From NCBI GenBank assembly GCA_018004935.1, contig JAGNBF010000011.1, positions 12,760-76,759 on the forward strand: a stretch of 64,000 nt of DNA, written 5' to 3'. The DNA is from Chloroflexota bacterium. Lineage in GTDB: Bacteria > Chloroflexota > Anaerolineae > Promineifilales > Promineifilaceae. This document shows, piece after piece, positions 17,024-26,005 of this stretch. The notes below the pieces were generated by a model. That model saw nothing but the letters and a program-made list of their open reading frames with translations, was not told the DNA's origin and ran no database searches. Both the position numbers and the translations under genes were made by a program. Position 1 is the stretch's first letter; the number at the start of each line of letters is the position of its first letter.

Positions 17024-19912
17024 CTAATCCTTCCGTCGCCACAACCACCAGCCAATCACCGCCACCAGCACCACCTGCACTACCCCCAACACAATCAGAC
17101 CGGTCGAAGGCGTGGCCTCTGTGGGGGTTGGTGCATCCGCCTCAACGGGCGTACTGGCGATCACGGGTTCCGGTGTGGCTGAGGGTTCATCGTTGGTCTG
17201 CGCCAACTGGATAAGAAACTGCTTTTCTTCTGTGACCGGCAACACCCCGGATTTCACCCACAGCGTTGTCGTATCCAGGAAGTAACCAGTCGCGGCCGCG
17301 TCCCACGCCTCTTTCGTCGCCATCTGCGCCAACGGTTCATCCCCAAGCATCACTCCGGCCACCGGTTGGCCCGGCCAATCCAGTTGCAGGATGTTGTTAC
17401 GTTGGGAGACGGCAGAGGGGTAATCGTTTGCGGCCGCGGCAATCGTCACCCGCACTTCATCATCCACCCACTGCTGGCTCAAGAGGGTCGTCCGGTACAC
17501 CCCACGCTGGTAAGCCATCGTGTACCCGTCATCCTCATACAAGGTGAACGTCGTCGCTTCCGTGGATGGCACCACCCGCACGATCAATTCATCCCGTACC
17601 GAACCATCCCGGCGCAGTCCGTACAGGTTCATCGTCTGCTCGTCCACCGCCATCAGCGGCACAATCGCCCCCGCCCGCAGAAACAGCGGCAGGCGGAACA
17701 GGCCATCGGTTTGCACTGGCACAGCTTCCAACCAACCTCCCGCACTATCGAACCATGCCCCGCTGTAAAAATTGACCCATTGCCCGGCAGGCAGATACAC
17801 ATCCACACCGGTCATGCCCGGCTCCGTGACCGTCCGTACCAGCAGATTTTGACCGAGCAGTTTGTGGTTGCCCAGCGGCCGCGTGTTTTGATCCGCCTGG
17901 TGATAAAAAACCAACGGCGGCACGACCGGCGCACCCGTCAGGTACGCCTCATAGGCCAGGGAATAGAGATAAGGGGACAGGGCATAACGCAGACGGATGT
18001 TGGCCAGGTTGCTGGCTAAATCACCCACCCGGTCGGGGGCGGTTTCTTTGGCGTTAGAGAGGTTTTCGGTATGCGGCCGCACTGGCACATCCAACAAACT
18101 GCTATTGGCAAACCAGACCGTGTACAGTTCGTCCAACGCTTCGCCGGTGATCCCCCCCCGGTGAAACCCGCCAATATCGGAACCAAAATAATCCACGCCG
18201 GAGAAAGCCATGTGCATCTGGGCATTCATGTGTGCCGCCAGGCTCTCAAAGTTGGAGCCAATATCAGCCGACCACATCGCCACCCCATACCGTTGAATGC
18301 CGGATGTACCAGAGCGGGACAAAATAACCGGCCGCTGATCTACCCCATTCCGTTCATACCCCCGCCAGATGCTTTGCGCCCAGGCCAGGTTGTAATAATT
18401 ATGATTAGACACCTGATCATGTAATTCCAAACCGGGCAGTCCGGCGTACCAGCTCTCCGGGGCAAACATCTCCGGCTCCCCCAAATCCGTCCAATGCCCC
18501 ATCACCCCCGCTTCGATCAACGGTTGCCGGTTCATATCATGCCACAAATCGGCCCCCGCACCGTTCGTCCAATCCACCATGCCTCCCAACCCCCACCAGG
18601 CCCGCATCGTCGTTGGCCCGCACCCATCACACTCCCGCACCAGATACCCCTGGCTGGCCATCAGGCCATAATTGCTCAGGTTTCTATCCACATACGACTC
18701 TTCAATAACAACGATACCCAACCCCTCTTCGCTGGCTAACTGGGCGATTTTTGTTTCCGGGTCAGGGAAATTCGCCTCATCCCAACGCAATCCCCCCATC
18801 TGACTGTGACCCAGTTCAATCCCGCCAAACCATTGCAAATCCAGCACAAACCCATCTTGCGGGAACCCGTTTTCGTCTAACGTCTGCCGTTTTTCCTCCA
18901 GTTCCGCCCAATCATCATACCCATACTCCGACACCCACAAACCAAACAGTGCCTTCGGTGGCACGGGCGGCCGCCCCGTCAACTCCAGATAATCACTCCG
19001 CAAATCGGGCAAATTGGGTCCCGCCAGCACATACCAGCGCAACGGCTCCGCTGTCGTCGTTACCGTCCAGCGATCCCCCACAAATTCCCAGGTCTGTTTA
19101 TTCAACCCATCCACAAACAAGGCATAATTTTGGCTCTGCTCCCCCAGCGCAACCATCACCGGGAACATGGCATTGCCCACTGCCCCACCACTAAAACCAC
19201 CCATGTTGTTCCCCAGCCCAATCTGGCTCCGTTCATCCCCTACCCAATCCCCATCCGTCTCCCCCGGCGTGCGGAACGCTTCGCCCAGCCCGTACACATG
19301 GGTCATCGTTTCCGCGCTGATGGTCAGGTCACGGCGGGTTTTATCCAGATTTTCCGGGCAAAAGGTACTCAGCGTGAGAGGCGGCGCATAGGTCTGATCG
19401 GTGACGGTGGCACACAGACTCTCTGTATCTACGGCAATGGTCAATGTGGCCGTGGCTAACTGCCCCGCGCCATCATCCGTAAACACGGTCGGCCCCGCAT
19501 AATCCGTTTTTGCCACCATCGGTGTGGTGTAAAGCGGTGTTCCCGTCTCTGGCCCTGCCCCCAATCCGGCCTCAAAATGCACCAGATCATCATCCAAAAT
19601 TTCTACAACAAGGTATGCTTCGCCCGTTTCAAACTTCATCCGTTCCACACTGGATGGTGCTTCTTGCGCCAGCCCACTCTGCGCCAGTAACCCCCACCCC
19701 ACCACCAGCAACAGCCATCCCCACCCCTGTAAAACAGCCTTTCCAGGCTGTTTCTCCCTCACGCCACGTCCCCAATTATCCCTTCTCCTGTTGCTTGTCT
19801 TTTCTTCCCGCCTTTGCGTCCGGGCGCGAGATATTTGATCCTGACTTATCCAGTCCAGGCTGGCATAGAGGAAATTCTGTATAACCTGAGGGGAGTATCT
19901 TTTGCGTAACAT
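17024..19912 (-). CDS. GH31 alpha-glucosidase, secreted and membrane-anchored
   Basis: 962 residues from ATG 19912; the usable start may be GTG 19762 (912 residues). That start places a typical signal peptide (GWGWLLLVVGWGLLAQSGLA) near the N-terminus and skips 50 Arg-rich residues. The GH31 barrel runs from about 320 to 650: GLWVSEYGYDDW, GFVLDLQWFGG, MGHWTDLGEPE with nucleophile Asp 476, and MWSADIGSNFE with acid/base Asp 550. A beta domain follows; after a Thr/Pro linker the protein ends in a membrane helix and WWLWRRKD. It therefore acts at the cell surface, releasing glucose or xylose-type residues from alpha-linked oligosaccharides. It is 237 bp downstream of malG on the same strand. 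Confidence 0.93.
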   Translation of the reverse strand: MLRKRYSPQVIQNFLYASLDWISQDQISRARTQRREEKTSNRRRDNWGRGVREKQPGKAVLQGWGWLLLVVGWGLLAQSGLAQEAPSSVERMKFETGEAYLVVEILDDDLVHFEAGLGAGPETGTPLYTTPMVAKTDYAGPTVFTDDGAGQLATATLTIAVDTESLCATVTDQTYAPPLTLSTFCPENLDKTRRDLTISAETMTHVYGLGEAFRTPGETDGDWVGDERSQIGLGNNMGGFSGGAVGNAMFPVMVALGEQSQNYALFVDGLNKQTWEFVGDRWTVTTTAEPLRWYVLAGPNLPDLRSDYLELTGRPPVPPKALFGLWVSEYGYDDWAELEEKRQTLDENGFPQDGFVLDLQWFGGIELGHSQMGGLRWDEANFPDPETKIAQLASEEGLGIVVIEESYVDRNLSNYGLMASQGYLVRECDGCGPTTMRAWWGLGGMVDWTNGAGADLWHDMNRQPLIEAGVMGHWTDLGEPEMFAPESWYAGLPGLELHDQVSNHNYYNLAWAQSIWRGYERNGVDQRPVILSRSGTSGIQRYGVAMWSADIGSNFESLAAHMNAQMHMAFSGVDYFGSDIGGFHRGGITGEALDELYTVWFANSSLLDVPVRPHTENLSNAKETAPDRVGDLASNLANIRLRYALSPYLYSLAYEAYLTGAPVVPPLVFYHQADQNTRPLGNHKLLGQNLLVRTVTEPGMTGVDVYLPAGQWVNFYSGAWFDSAGGWLEAVPVQTDGLFRLPLFLRAGAIVPLMAVDEQTMNLYGLRRDGSVRDELIVRVVPSTEATTFTLYEDDGYTMAYQRGVYRTTLLSQQWVDDEVRVTIAAAANDYPSAVSQRNNILQLDWPGQPVAGVMLGDEPLAQMATKEAWDAAATGYFLDTTTLWVKSGVLPVTEEKQFLIQLAQTNDEPSATPEPVIASTPVEADAPTPTEATPSTGLIVLGVVQVVLVAVIGWWLWRRKD

Positions 19913-19992
19913 GGGATTCGTTGTCCTGGCCTTTGCACACTATCCCACATTACCTCATCAAAAACCGGTCTCCCTGGCGGGAAACTTTCTCA

Positions 19993-20032
19993 GGTGTTGT
20001 ATTTGCCGATAGACATCGGCAAATACAACACC
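19993..20032. terminator. Strong hairpin after malG
   Basis: Perfect 18-bp inverted repeat (GGTGTTGTATTTGCCGAT and its complement) with loop AGAC, between the malG stop and the GH31 gene. It probably ends or trims the malEFG transcript; no T-run follows on the minus strand. It is followed at about 20085-20115 by a copy of the CCGGTCTCCTGACCG repeat. Confidence 0.6.
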
Positions 20033-20149
20033 ACTAACAGGGATAGCTTTACACTTCTGATGTCGCACTTCCCAATCTTTCGGGGCTGTGGCCGGTCTCC
20101 TGACCGAGCCACCCAGAAAATTTACGAAGTCGCACCACCCTGTTCCTGT

Positions 20150-21019
20150 TTAACCCTTCACAGCCCCCTGAGTCAACCCACCCACAATCTTATCCTGCAA
20201 AATCAGGTAAATAATCATGATGGGCAACGCCCCAATCAGAGCACCGGCGGCAAATGGCCCCCATTTCTGGGAAAACTCACCACTGGTAAAGATGAACAGC
20301 CCCACCATCAACGGGTATTCGTCGGTAGTTTTGAGCAGAACGCGGGCCAGAATAAAGTCGCCATATGTGCCGATGAAGGACAAAATTGCCACCACAATCA
20401 AGATGGGACGCATCAGCGGCAGCAACAATTGGCTAAAGATTTGCCAATGGGTGGCCCCATCTACCATTGCGCTCTCGTCAATTGCCCGTGGAATGGTGTC
20501 AAAGAACCCTTTCATTAACCAGATATTGACCCCCATTGCCCCACCCAGGTAAACCAGAATCAACCCGGCATGGGTATCCAACCCCAACGCAGGCACAATC
20601 GTGCCAAACTGAGTGATCAGGGTAAACACGGCCACAATGGCTAACAAACCAGGGAAAACCTGGATGAGCAGGATGCCTTTGAGCATATTCTGCCGCGCCC
20701 CAAAGCGGAAGCGGGAAAACGCATAGGCCGCCAGGGTTGTAATAGAGACGGAGAGAACGGTGGTGATAGAAGAAATCTTCACCGAATTCCACATCCAGCG
20801 TAAAAACGGGGTCTCTGGTGTGTTAAATAACGTCCGGTAGTTATCCAGCGTGAGTTGGCGGGGAATTAAGGTCGCCGATGCCAATGAATTGGCCTGGTTG
20901 AAAGAGGCGGACAACATCCACACCACGGGGAAGATGGCAAACACGATCAAAATTAAAGCAATCAGCCAACGAGTGGCATGATCCCGCAGTTTGCGTTGGC
21001 GAAATGTTAAGTTAGACAC
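20150..21019 (-). CDS. malG: Maltodextrin ABC transporter permease MalG
   Basis: 289 residues with six predicted membrane helices, the first at about residues 18-38. The cytoplasmic EAA loop is IDESAMVDGATHWQIFSQLL, which contacts the ATPase. It pairs with MalF to form the channel for maltose and maltodextrins. Its start overlaps the malF stop by 8 bp, so the two are translationally coupled. No MalK-type ATPase gene is in the window; a shared MsiK-like ATPase elsewhere, as in other monoderm bacteria, is probable. Confidence 0.94.
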   Translation of the reverse strand: MSNLTFRQRKLRDHATRWLIALILIVFAIFPVVWMLSASFNQANSLASATLIPRQLTLDNYRTLFNTPETPFLRWMWNSVKISSITTVLSVSITTLAAYAFSRFRFGARQNMLKGILLIQVFPGLLAIVAVFTLITQFGTIVPALGLDTHAGLILVYLGGAMGVNIWLMKGFFDTIPRAIDESAMVDGATHWQIFSQLLLPLMRPILIVVAILSFIGTYGDFILARVLLKTTDEYPLMVGLFIFTSGEFSQKWGPFAAGALIGALPIMIIYLILQDKIVGGLTQGAVKG

Positions 21020-22598
21020 CTTCTCCTACCTCCTCCCACATCTTGGTATAACGGAATTGGAACAGGGTAATGGCGGCCACGATAAAGAAGATCAAAATCG
21101 TAATAGCCGCGCCCAAGCCGTACTCTTTTGTTCGACCACCGGCAAAGGCCAGGTTGTAGACATAGCTGATCAAAATATCCGTATGTCCGGCCCTGGTCGG
21201 TGATCCCGCGATGGGCGGCCCTCCTTCAATAAACAGGAAAATGAGGTTGAAGTTGTTGAAGTTGTAGGTAAACGATGCCAACAACAACGGCCCTACGGCT
21301 ACCAATAACAGGGGCAGGGTAATCTGGAAGAAGCGTTGGAAGGCATTGGCCCCATCCACTTCAGCCGCTTCGTACAGGTCAGAAGGGATGGCTTGCAATG
21401 CGCCACTACAGATTAACATGAAGTAGGGATAACCAAGCCATAGGTTGACAATAAGGATGGCAAGTTTAGCCAGGGTAGCATCCACAGTCCAGGCGGGAGC
21501 AATGCCAAAAAGGCTTTCCAAAGTACGATTGATTACTCCTACATCATTGTTAAACATACCGCGCCAGATGATGATGGTAATCAGGCTGGGAACGGTGTAG
21601 GGAATAAGTAAAAAGGATTGTATTATCTTGCGCCCTGGCAGGGTGCGATCATTAAAAATATAAGCAATACCGAGGCCCAGAGAGAACGTCAAGAAGACGC
21701 TCATGAAGGCAAAGATAAAGTTCCAGGTGATAATTCGCACCAATGGCCCGCGCAGAGCAGAACTGGCAAAAAACCGATTGAAGTTATCAAAGCCAATATT
21801 GGCACTGAAACCGGATGTTAATTCCAGACCGTTGTTGGTTGTCCAACGACCGTCAACCGGGTGATATTCTGCGCCTGTTTCTTTGTCAACAATGACATCG
21901 TTTTCTTCGTCGTATTCAAATTTGGGCTGTAGTTGGGAGGCTTCACGGGCGGAGCGAATTTGCACCCCATCGGTTTCTGTGCCAAAGAGGATGGTGGGAA
22001 TCGTTTTGTCACTGGCAACGAGCAAGGCATTCAAACGTTCGTACTCGCCGACGGATGTGGGGATGCCCTTGTCATCGAGTTCGCCTAAGCCTTCGGCTTC
22101 AGCACCCGGGATGAGGGGGACGCCGGGGTAAGCCAGGTAACTTTCGCCTGCCTCGTTTTGTAGCCAGAGGGCATATTCTCCGGCTTCGTTGCGATACCCT
22201 GTCCAGGAATAAGCGGAGCCGCCTTCTGGCAAATAGCGTTCCACTAAGATTTGGTTAATAGATTGGGTTTTGGTTAGTAAATGACCCTCGCCATAGTTGG
22301 TAAAAGCAACAAATACCGTGAGGAGAATGGGCCATATGGAGAACATGACCAAAAGGACTAACCCTAGCAACATCCAACGCAGGGGGTACATATCTCGTTT
22401 AAGGATGATGAAGTTGACCCCGGCGGCAATCACCGTAATGATGGTTCCTAGGGGTACAAAGCCTTCGCCAAAGGCACGAAAGATGAACCAGAACAAAAAC
22501 GAGTCAATAGCCAAAAGCAGAACCAGCCGTGTCACAACGTTAAATAGGGTGGCACTTTGGTCATCTGGTTTTGGGCGGTTCAGACTTTTTACGGTCAT
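21012..22598 (-). CDS. malF: Maltodextrin ABC transporter permease MalF
   Basis: 528 residues from ATG 22598, with AGGAGG eight bases upstream; a TTG at 22619 overlaps that Shine-Dalgarno and is unlikely. Three helices (about 20-110) precede a large extracytoplasmic insertion (about 115-265; YGEGHLLTKTQSINQILVER onward), as in E. coli MalF, where this P2 loop contacts MalE. The remaining helices carry the EAA loop LYEAAEVDGANAFQRFFQIT. It lies 333 bp downstream of malE. No GCGGCCGC copies occur in malF or malG. Confidence 0.95.
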   Translation of the reverse strand: MTVKSLNRPKPDDQSATLFNVVTRLVLLLAIDSFLFWFIFRAFGEGFVPLGTIITVIAAGVNFIILKRDMYPLRWMLLGLVLLVMFSIWPILLTVFVAFTNYGEGHLLTKTQSINQILVERYLPEGGSAYSWTGYRNEAGEYALWLQNEAGESYLAYPGVPLIPGAEAEGLGELDDKGIPTSVGEYERLNALLVASDKTIPTILFGTETDGVQIRSAREASQLQPKFEYDEENDVIVDKETGAEYHPVDGRWTTNNGLELTSGFSANIGFDNFNRFFASSALRGPLVRIITWNFIFAFMSVFLTFSLGLGIAYIFNDRTLPGRKIIQSFLLIPYTVPSLITIIIWRGMFNNDVGVINRTLESLFGIAPAWTVDATLAKLAILIVNLWLGYPYFMLICSGALQAIPSDLYEAAEVDGANAFQRFFQITLPLLLVAVGPLLLASFTYNFNNFNLIFLFIEGGPPIAGSPTRAGHTDILISYVYNLAFAGGRTKEYGLGAAITILIFFIVAAITLFQFRYTKMWEEVGEGV

Positions 22599-22832
22599 CA
22601 GATGGCCCTCCTCTAGCAATTGTCAAAGAATAACTACCAGCTCTTTTGTATTTTATTTCGGTCTGTGGGTTTTATACTATTCGCGGTTTGGTGCTGTGGC
22701 CGGTCTCTGGACTGAGCCACCTTCTTGTGGTCCTGATGAGCGTGTCGTATTGACCCAGCTATGTCGCCTGAATTATTCCCTGGCGTTTTCTTTTTCTCTT
22801 GTCTCTTCCTCAAAACATTCGGGGGTATGGGC

Positions 22833-22874
22833 TTAGGCAGTGAAGGCTTTGGTTAATAAGCCTTCACTGCCTAA
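22833..22874. terminator. First hairpin in the malE-malF gap
   Basis: 17-bp perfect stem TTAGGCAGTGAAGGCTT and its complement with an 8-nt loop. With the next hairpin it lies between malE and malF and probably stops or slows most transcripts, or protects malE mRNA, so that binding protein exceeds permease. Confidence 0.65.
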
Positions 22875-22883
22875 AGGGGGTAC

Positions 22884-22912
22884 TGACCCAAAGATGTTTG
22901 ATCTTTGGGTCA
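22884..22912. terminator. Second hairpin in the malE-malF gap
   Basis: 12-bp perfect stem TGACCCAAAGAT/ATCTTTGGGTCA with loop GTTTG, 20 bp after the malE stop codon. It is unrelated in sequence to the hairpin 9 bp away, so the arrangement is two independent stems. Confidence 0.65.
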
Positions 22913-22931
22913 ATGTAATTGATGAACGGGA

Positions 22932-24623
22932 TTACTCGCCGATGGTGATGGTGAGAATCTTGGTAGCGGAGTCCCAGGTGAAGGTGACGGGGCCGTCAGC
23001 GGGGACAGTGAAGGCGATGTTGGCACCGTCTTGCGCGCCGTCAACACCGTAGTTCAGGGTCCAACTGCCATCCAGAGCGGCTTTGGCTTCGTAGTCACCA
23101 GCGGGGATGGTGAAGGTACCGGAGTAGGTGCCATCGCCATTGTCGGTCAGGGCGGAGCCTTCACAAGCGGGGTCCCAGTCGCCTTCGCAAGCGCCGGAAG
23201 CCAGTTGCCAGGAGCCGGGGGCGTTGACCATGCCCGCGGCCGCGCCGCCGATCAGGTCACGGATTTGGGTCGCCGCATTGGCCAGAGCATCTTCGGGGGT
23301 TTGTTCGCCGTTGATGATCAGGGTGAAGGCGTCAGCCCAGCTACCCCACACAGAACCCATTTCAGGAATGGCGGGCATAAAATTCGCCCCTTCAGCGGCT
23401 AAACCGAAGGACGCCAGGTCGGGGTCGGTGCTTTCAATAGACACAAAGGCGGAAGGACGGTTACTGCCATCGGCCAAAACTTGCATCACTTCTTCGGTCG
23501 CCACGAACTCAGTCAGGAAGGTTTGCGCCAGGAGAACGTTGTCACTCAGAGCGTTCACAGCGAAGCCCCAGACACCCAGGAACGGGGTCCCTTGTTGGGT
23601 AGCGGCAGGGAAGGTGGTAATGGCGTAAGGTACACCAGAGGTGCGGATGCGCTCCAAAGCCCAGGGGCCAGCCATCAGGAAGGGCACTTCACCGGTTTCA
23701 AATTGCACGTGGGCAGTGTCCCAGTCGGTGCTATTGCTGATCAAACCAGCTTCAACGTTGGTTTTGATGAAATTACCAGCGGCGATCATGCCTTCGCCAT
23801 CAACACCCAGGTCAGAAGGATTGTAGGTTCCGTCTTCGTTCAGACCGAAGACATAACCACCAAAGGCGGTCATGAGCGGGAACGCATCATAGGTGGTGCC
23901 GGTGAGGGCCAACGCATAGGTGGTTTCGCCCGCTTCCACAAGAGCTTGACCCATCGTAATGAGTTCGTCCCAGGTGGCGGGAGCTGTTTCGACCAGGTCG
24001 GTATTGTAGAAGAACGCCATGTTCTCAATGGTGTAGGGGACACCCACCAGTTCACCATTCAGGGTGTAGGCATTCAGAGCGGCTGGGTCAAACAGGTCGG
24101 CTTTGTCGCCCAGGTCAATGGGGGCCAGCAAACCGCTTTCCACGAAACCACCCAGACGGTCATGGGGAAGCATGACGATGTCGGGACCTTCACCAGCCGG
24201 AGCGGCGATGGGGAATTGGTCGTTACGGTCGGGGACGTTTTCGATGACCAGGCCGATGCCGTATTGTTCCTGGAAGGTGGGGACCAGTTCATTCAGTACG
24301 GGGGTCAGGAGGTCGTCAGACCAGACGGTGATTGTGGTTTCAAATTCGGCGGCCGGTTCTTCAGTCGGTTCTTCGACGACGACTTCTTCGGTTGGCTCCG
24401 CGGCCGGTTCTTCGGTCGGTTCTTCCGCTGGTTCTTCAGCCGGTTCTTCAGTCGGTTCCGCGGCTGGTTCTTCGGTTGGTTCTTCTACTGCATTTTCGCC
24501 ACCATTGTTGGTGACATTGGTTTCATTACCAGCGTTGTTCGTGCCAGAATTGCCCCCACAGGCAGTTAAAACCAGCATAACCACTAATATCAGGCTCACG
24601 ATGAGCCACAGGTTCTTCTTCAT
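22932..24623 (-). CDS. malE: Maltodextrin-binding lipoprotein MalE fused to an X25-type starch-binding module
   Basis: 563 residues. LTAC with Cys 22 is the lipobox; an acidic linker of EEPTEEPAAEP repeats follows to about residue 92. Residues about 95-460 are an extracellular solute-binding protein of the MalE family (ITVWSDDLLTPVLNELVPTF; GPDIVMLPHDRLG; GVPYTIENMAFFYNTDLV; GPWALERIRTSGVPYAITTF). Residues about 465-563 are an extra domain: APGSWQLASGACEGDWDPAC, then GTFTIPAGDYEAKAALDGSW and NYG..G....ANI. That domain repeats four times in the surface pullulanase of this window and matches the X25 module of Bacillus acidopullulyticus-type pullulanases. Ordinary MalE stops at about 400 residues. 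The fusion should give the transporter its own starch-holding domain. Confidence 0.93.
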   Translation of the reverse strand: MKKNLWLIVSLILVVMLVLTACGGNSGTNNAGNETNVTNNGGENAVEEPTEEPAAEPTEEPAEEPAEEPTEEPAAEPTEEVVVEEPTEEPAAEFETTITVWSDDLLTPVLNELVPTFQEQYGIGLVIENVPDRNDQFPIAAPAGEGPDIVMLPHDRLGGFVESGLLAPIDLGDKADLFDPAALNAYTLNGELVGVPYTIENMAFFYNTDLVETAPATWDELITMGQALVEAGETTYALALTGTTYDAFPLMTAFGGYVFGLNEDGTYNPSDLGVDGEGMIAAGNFIKTNVEAGLISNSTDWDTAHVQFETGEVPFLMAGPWALERIRTSGVPYAITTFPAATQQGTPFLGVWGFAVNALSDNVLLAQTFLTEFVATEEVMQVLADGSNRPSAFVSIESTDPDLASFGLAAEGANFMPAIPEMGSVWGSWADAFTLIINGEQTPEDALANAATQIRDLIGGAAAGMVNAPGSWQLASGACEGDWDPACEGSALTDNGDGTYSGTFTIPAGDYEAKAALDGSWTLNYGVDGAQDGANIAFTVPADGPVTFTWDSATKILTITIGE

Positions 24624-24752
24624 GATAGATACTCCTCCAGAGTAGGTTTAAATTAAATGGTTAAAACAGTAAAGTAGTTAAGGGTGTGATGTTTTTGATT
24701 GGGGAACTTCTCTCACCTCCTTCATGTGCTCCCTCGGAGAGACCAGGCTACA

Positions 24753-25811
24753 TTAAGGGTAAACAACAAGTTGTTTACTAACTTGAGCAGTTGAGTCTCT
24801 GGAGATGATTTCGCAGGCAACCAGCCGCTGGCTTGGGGCGACGGTATCGTTCGCTATCAATTGTATCAAGATTTCGGCGGCATGCTTTGCCATTTCTGCA
24901 TATGGAACATACAACGTTGTTAAGGTTGGGACAACATGACCCGATTCGGGCGAACCATTGGTACCCATAACCGAAACTTGTTCTGGTACAGGTATATCCA
25001 ATTCACGTAAAGCCCGTAATACACCAATTGCCATGAGGTCATTGGCGGCGTAGAAGGCAGTTGGTGCTTCTTGACCGAGGTGACGCATCCGGTAAACGGA
25101 TTGGTAACCACCATCCTCGGCAAAATAAGCATAATCAATAAGGCGTTCATCCAGGGAAATGCCCGCTTTTTGCAAACTCTGCTGGTACCCGATGAGCCGT
25201 TGTTTGGTCACTAACATTTCTGGATCACCACCCACATAAGCGATACGGCGATGCCCCAGGTGTAACAAATATTCGATAGCCTGAGCGGTGGCTTGTTCAT
25301 GATCAGCATCTACCCACAACAGATTGCCATGAGAACAATCATCCGGTAATTGACCTATGAACACAAAGGGTGCGTCTTGTTCTTGTAGGGCGGTTACCAT
25401 AGCCTCATCTACGTCCAGGTGGCTACTGAGGACGATGAAACCATCTACCTGATGCGACCCGAGCATTTCCAGGGCTTGGGTAATTTCATCCTGGTGGCTA
25501 TTACTACCACCTACCAGAATACGAAACTGATTATTATAAGCGGCATGGAGTAAGCCGCGCATGATTTGGGGGAAGAAACTATCTTCAAAATAGCCATCAA
25601 ATACGTGAGGGACGATGATGCCGAGGGTGTTGGTACGTTGGATACTGAGGGAACGAGCGATGGCGTTGGGCTGTTGGAATCCCAATTGCTCGGCGGCGGA
25701 AAAAACACGTTGCCGCGTTTCTTCGCTAATCCGGGCTTTACCGGAAAAGACACGGCTAACAGTGCTGGGATGTACATGGGCCGCGGCCGCAACGTCTCGG
25801 ATCGTAGACAT
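24753..25811 (-). CDS. LacI family regulator of the maltodextrin locus (MalR-like)
   Basis: 352 residues. STIRDVAAAAHVHPSTVSRV is the helix-turn-helix and FQQPNAIARSLSIQRTNTLG the hinge. An effector domain follows, ending DIPVPEQVSVMGTNGS and TLTTLYVPYAEMAKHAAEIL. It precedes malE by 129 bp on the same strand. Its promoter carries three operators, so it almost certainly represses itself and malEFG together and is released by a maltodextrin; effector identity is inferred from position. A GCGGCCGC copy lies in the start of the helix-turn-helix coding sequence (VAAAAHV). Confidence 0.92.
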   Translation of the reverse strand: MSTIRDVAAAAHVHPSTVSRVFSGKARISEETRQRVFSAAEQLGFQQPNAIARSLSIQRTNTLGIIVPHVFDGYFEDSFFPQIMRGLLHAAYNNQFRILVGGSNSHQDEITQALEMLGSHQVDGFIVLSSHLDVDEAMVTALQEQDAPFVFIGQLPDDCSHGNLLWVDADHEQATAQAIEYLLHLGHRRIAYVGGDPEMLVTKQRLIGYQQSLQKAGISLDERLIDYAYFAEDGGYQSVYRMRHLGQEAPTAFYAANDLMAIGVLRALRELDIPVPEQVSVMGTNGSPESGHVVPTLTTLYVPYAEMAKHAAEILIQLIANDTVAPSQRLVACEIISRDSTAQVSKQLVVYP

Positions 25812-25855
25812 AGCTCAAGTTTGATGGGTCAAGGAGTCGTGCTTTCAGGTGTTTA

Positions 25856-25869
25856 TGCAACCGTTTGCA
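25856..25869. promoter_or_regulatory. Operator O1
   Basis: TGCAACCGTTTGCA, a LacI-type palindrome with one mismatched pair and a central CG. It lies 9-22 bp downstream of the -10 box of the malR promoter, at or just after the expected transcription start. Confidence 0.8.
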
Positions 25870-25877
25870 CAATCGGG

Positions 25878-25906
25878 ATTATAAATGCAACCGGTTGCAC
25901 TGTCAA
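25878..25906 (-). promoter_or_regulatory. Consensus sigma-70-type promoter of malR-malEFG
   Basis: On the minus strand TTGACA (25901-25906), a 17-bp spacer, then TATAAT (25878-25883): both hexamers and the spacing are exactly consensus. A start at about 25871 would give a 60-nt leader. So strong a promoter needs strong repression, which the three operators provide. Confidence 0.9.
25886..25899. promoter_or_regulatory. Operator O2
   Basis: TGCAACCGGTTGCA is a perfect palindrome placed entirely inside the 17-bp spacer between the -35 and -10 boxes. Its centre is 30 bp from that of O1. Confidence 0.88.
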
Positions 25907-25916
25907 GAGTGTTTCA

Positions 25917-25930
25917 CGCAACTTGTTGCA
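25917..25930. promoter_or_regulatory. Operator O3
   Basis: CGCAACTTGTTGCA, with one mismatched pair, upstream of the -35 box. Its centre is 31 bp from that of O2, so all three sites face the same side of the helix. Confidence 0.75.
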
Positions 25931-26005
25931 TAAACGACAGTTTGTACCTTCTTCCACCTTTTTCTGATCTTTTCAACCCGTTATTTGTAGGAGTACAATG
26001 CCCCC

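Noticed and set aside
23481-24569. 362-codon frame on the plus strand with FxRFF repeats
   Set aside because: It is the antisense of the malE linker and binding-protein coding sequence; the repeats mirror the EPTEE codons.
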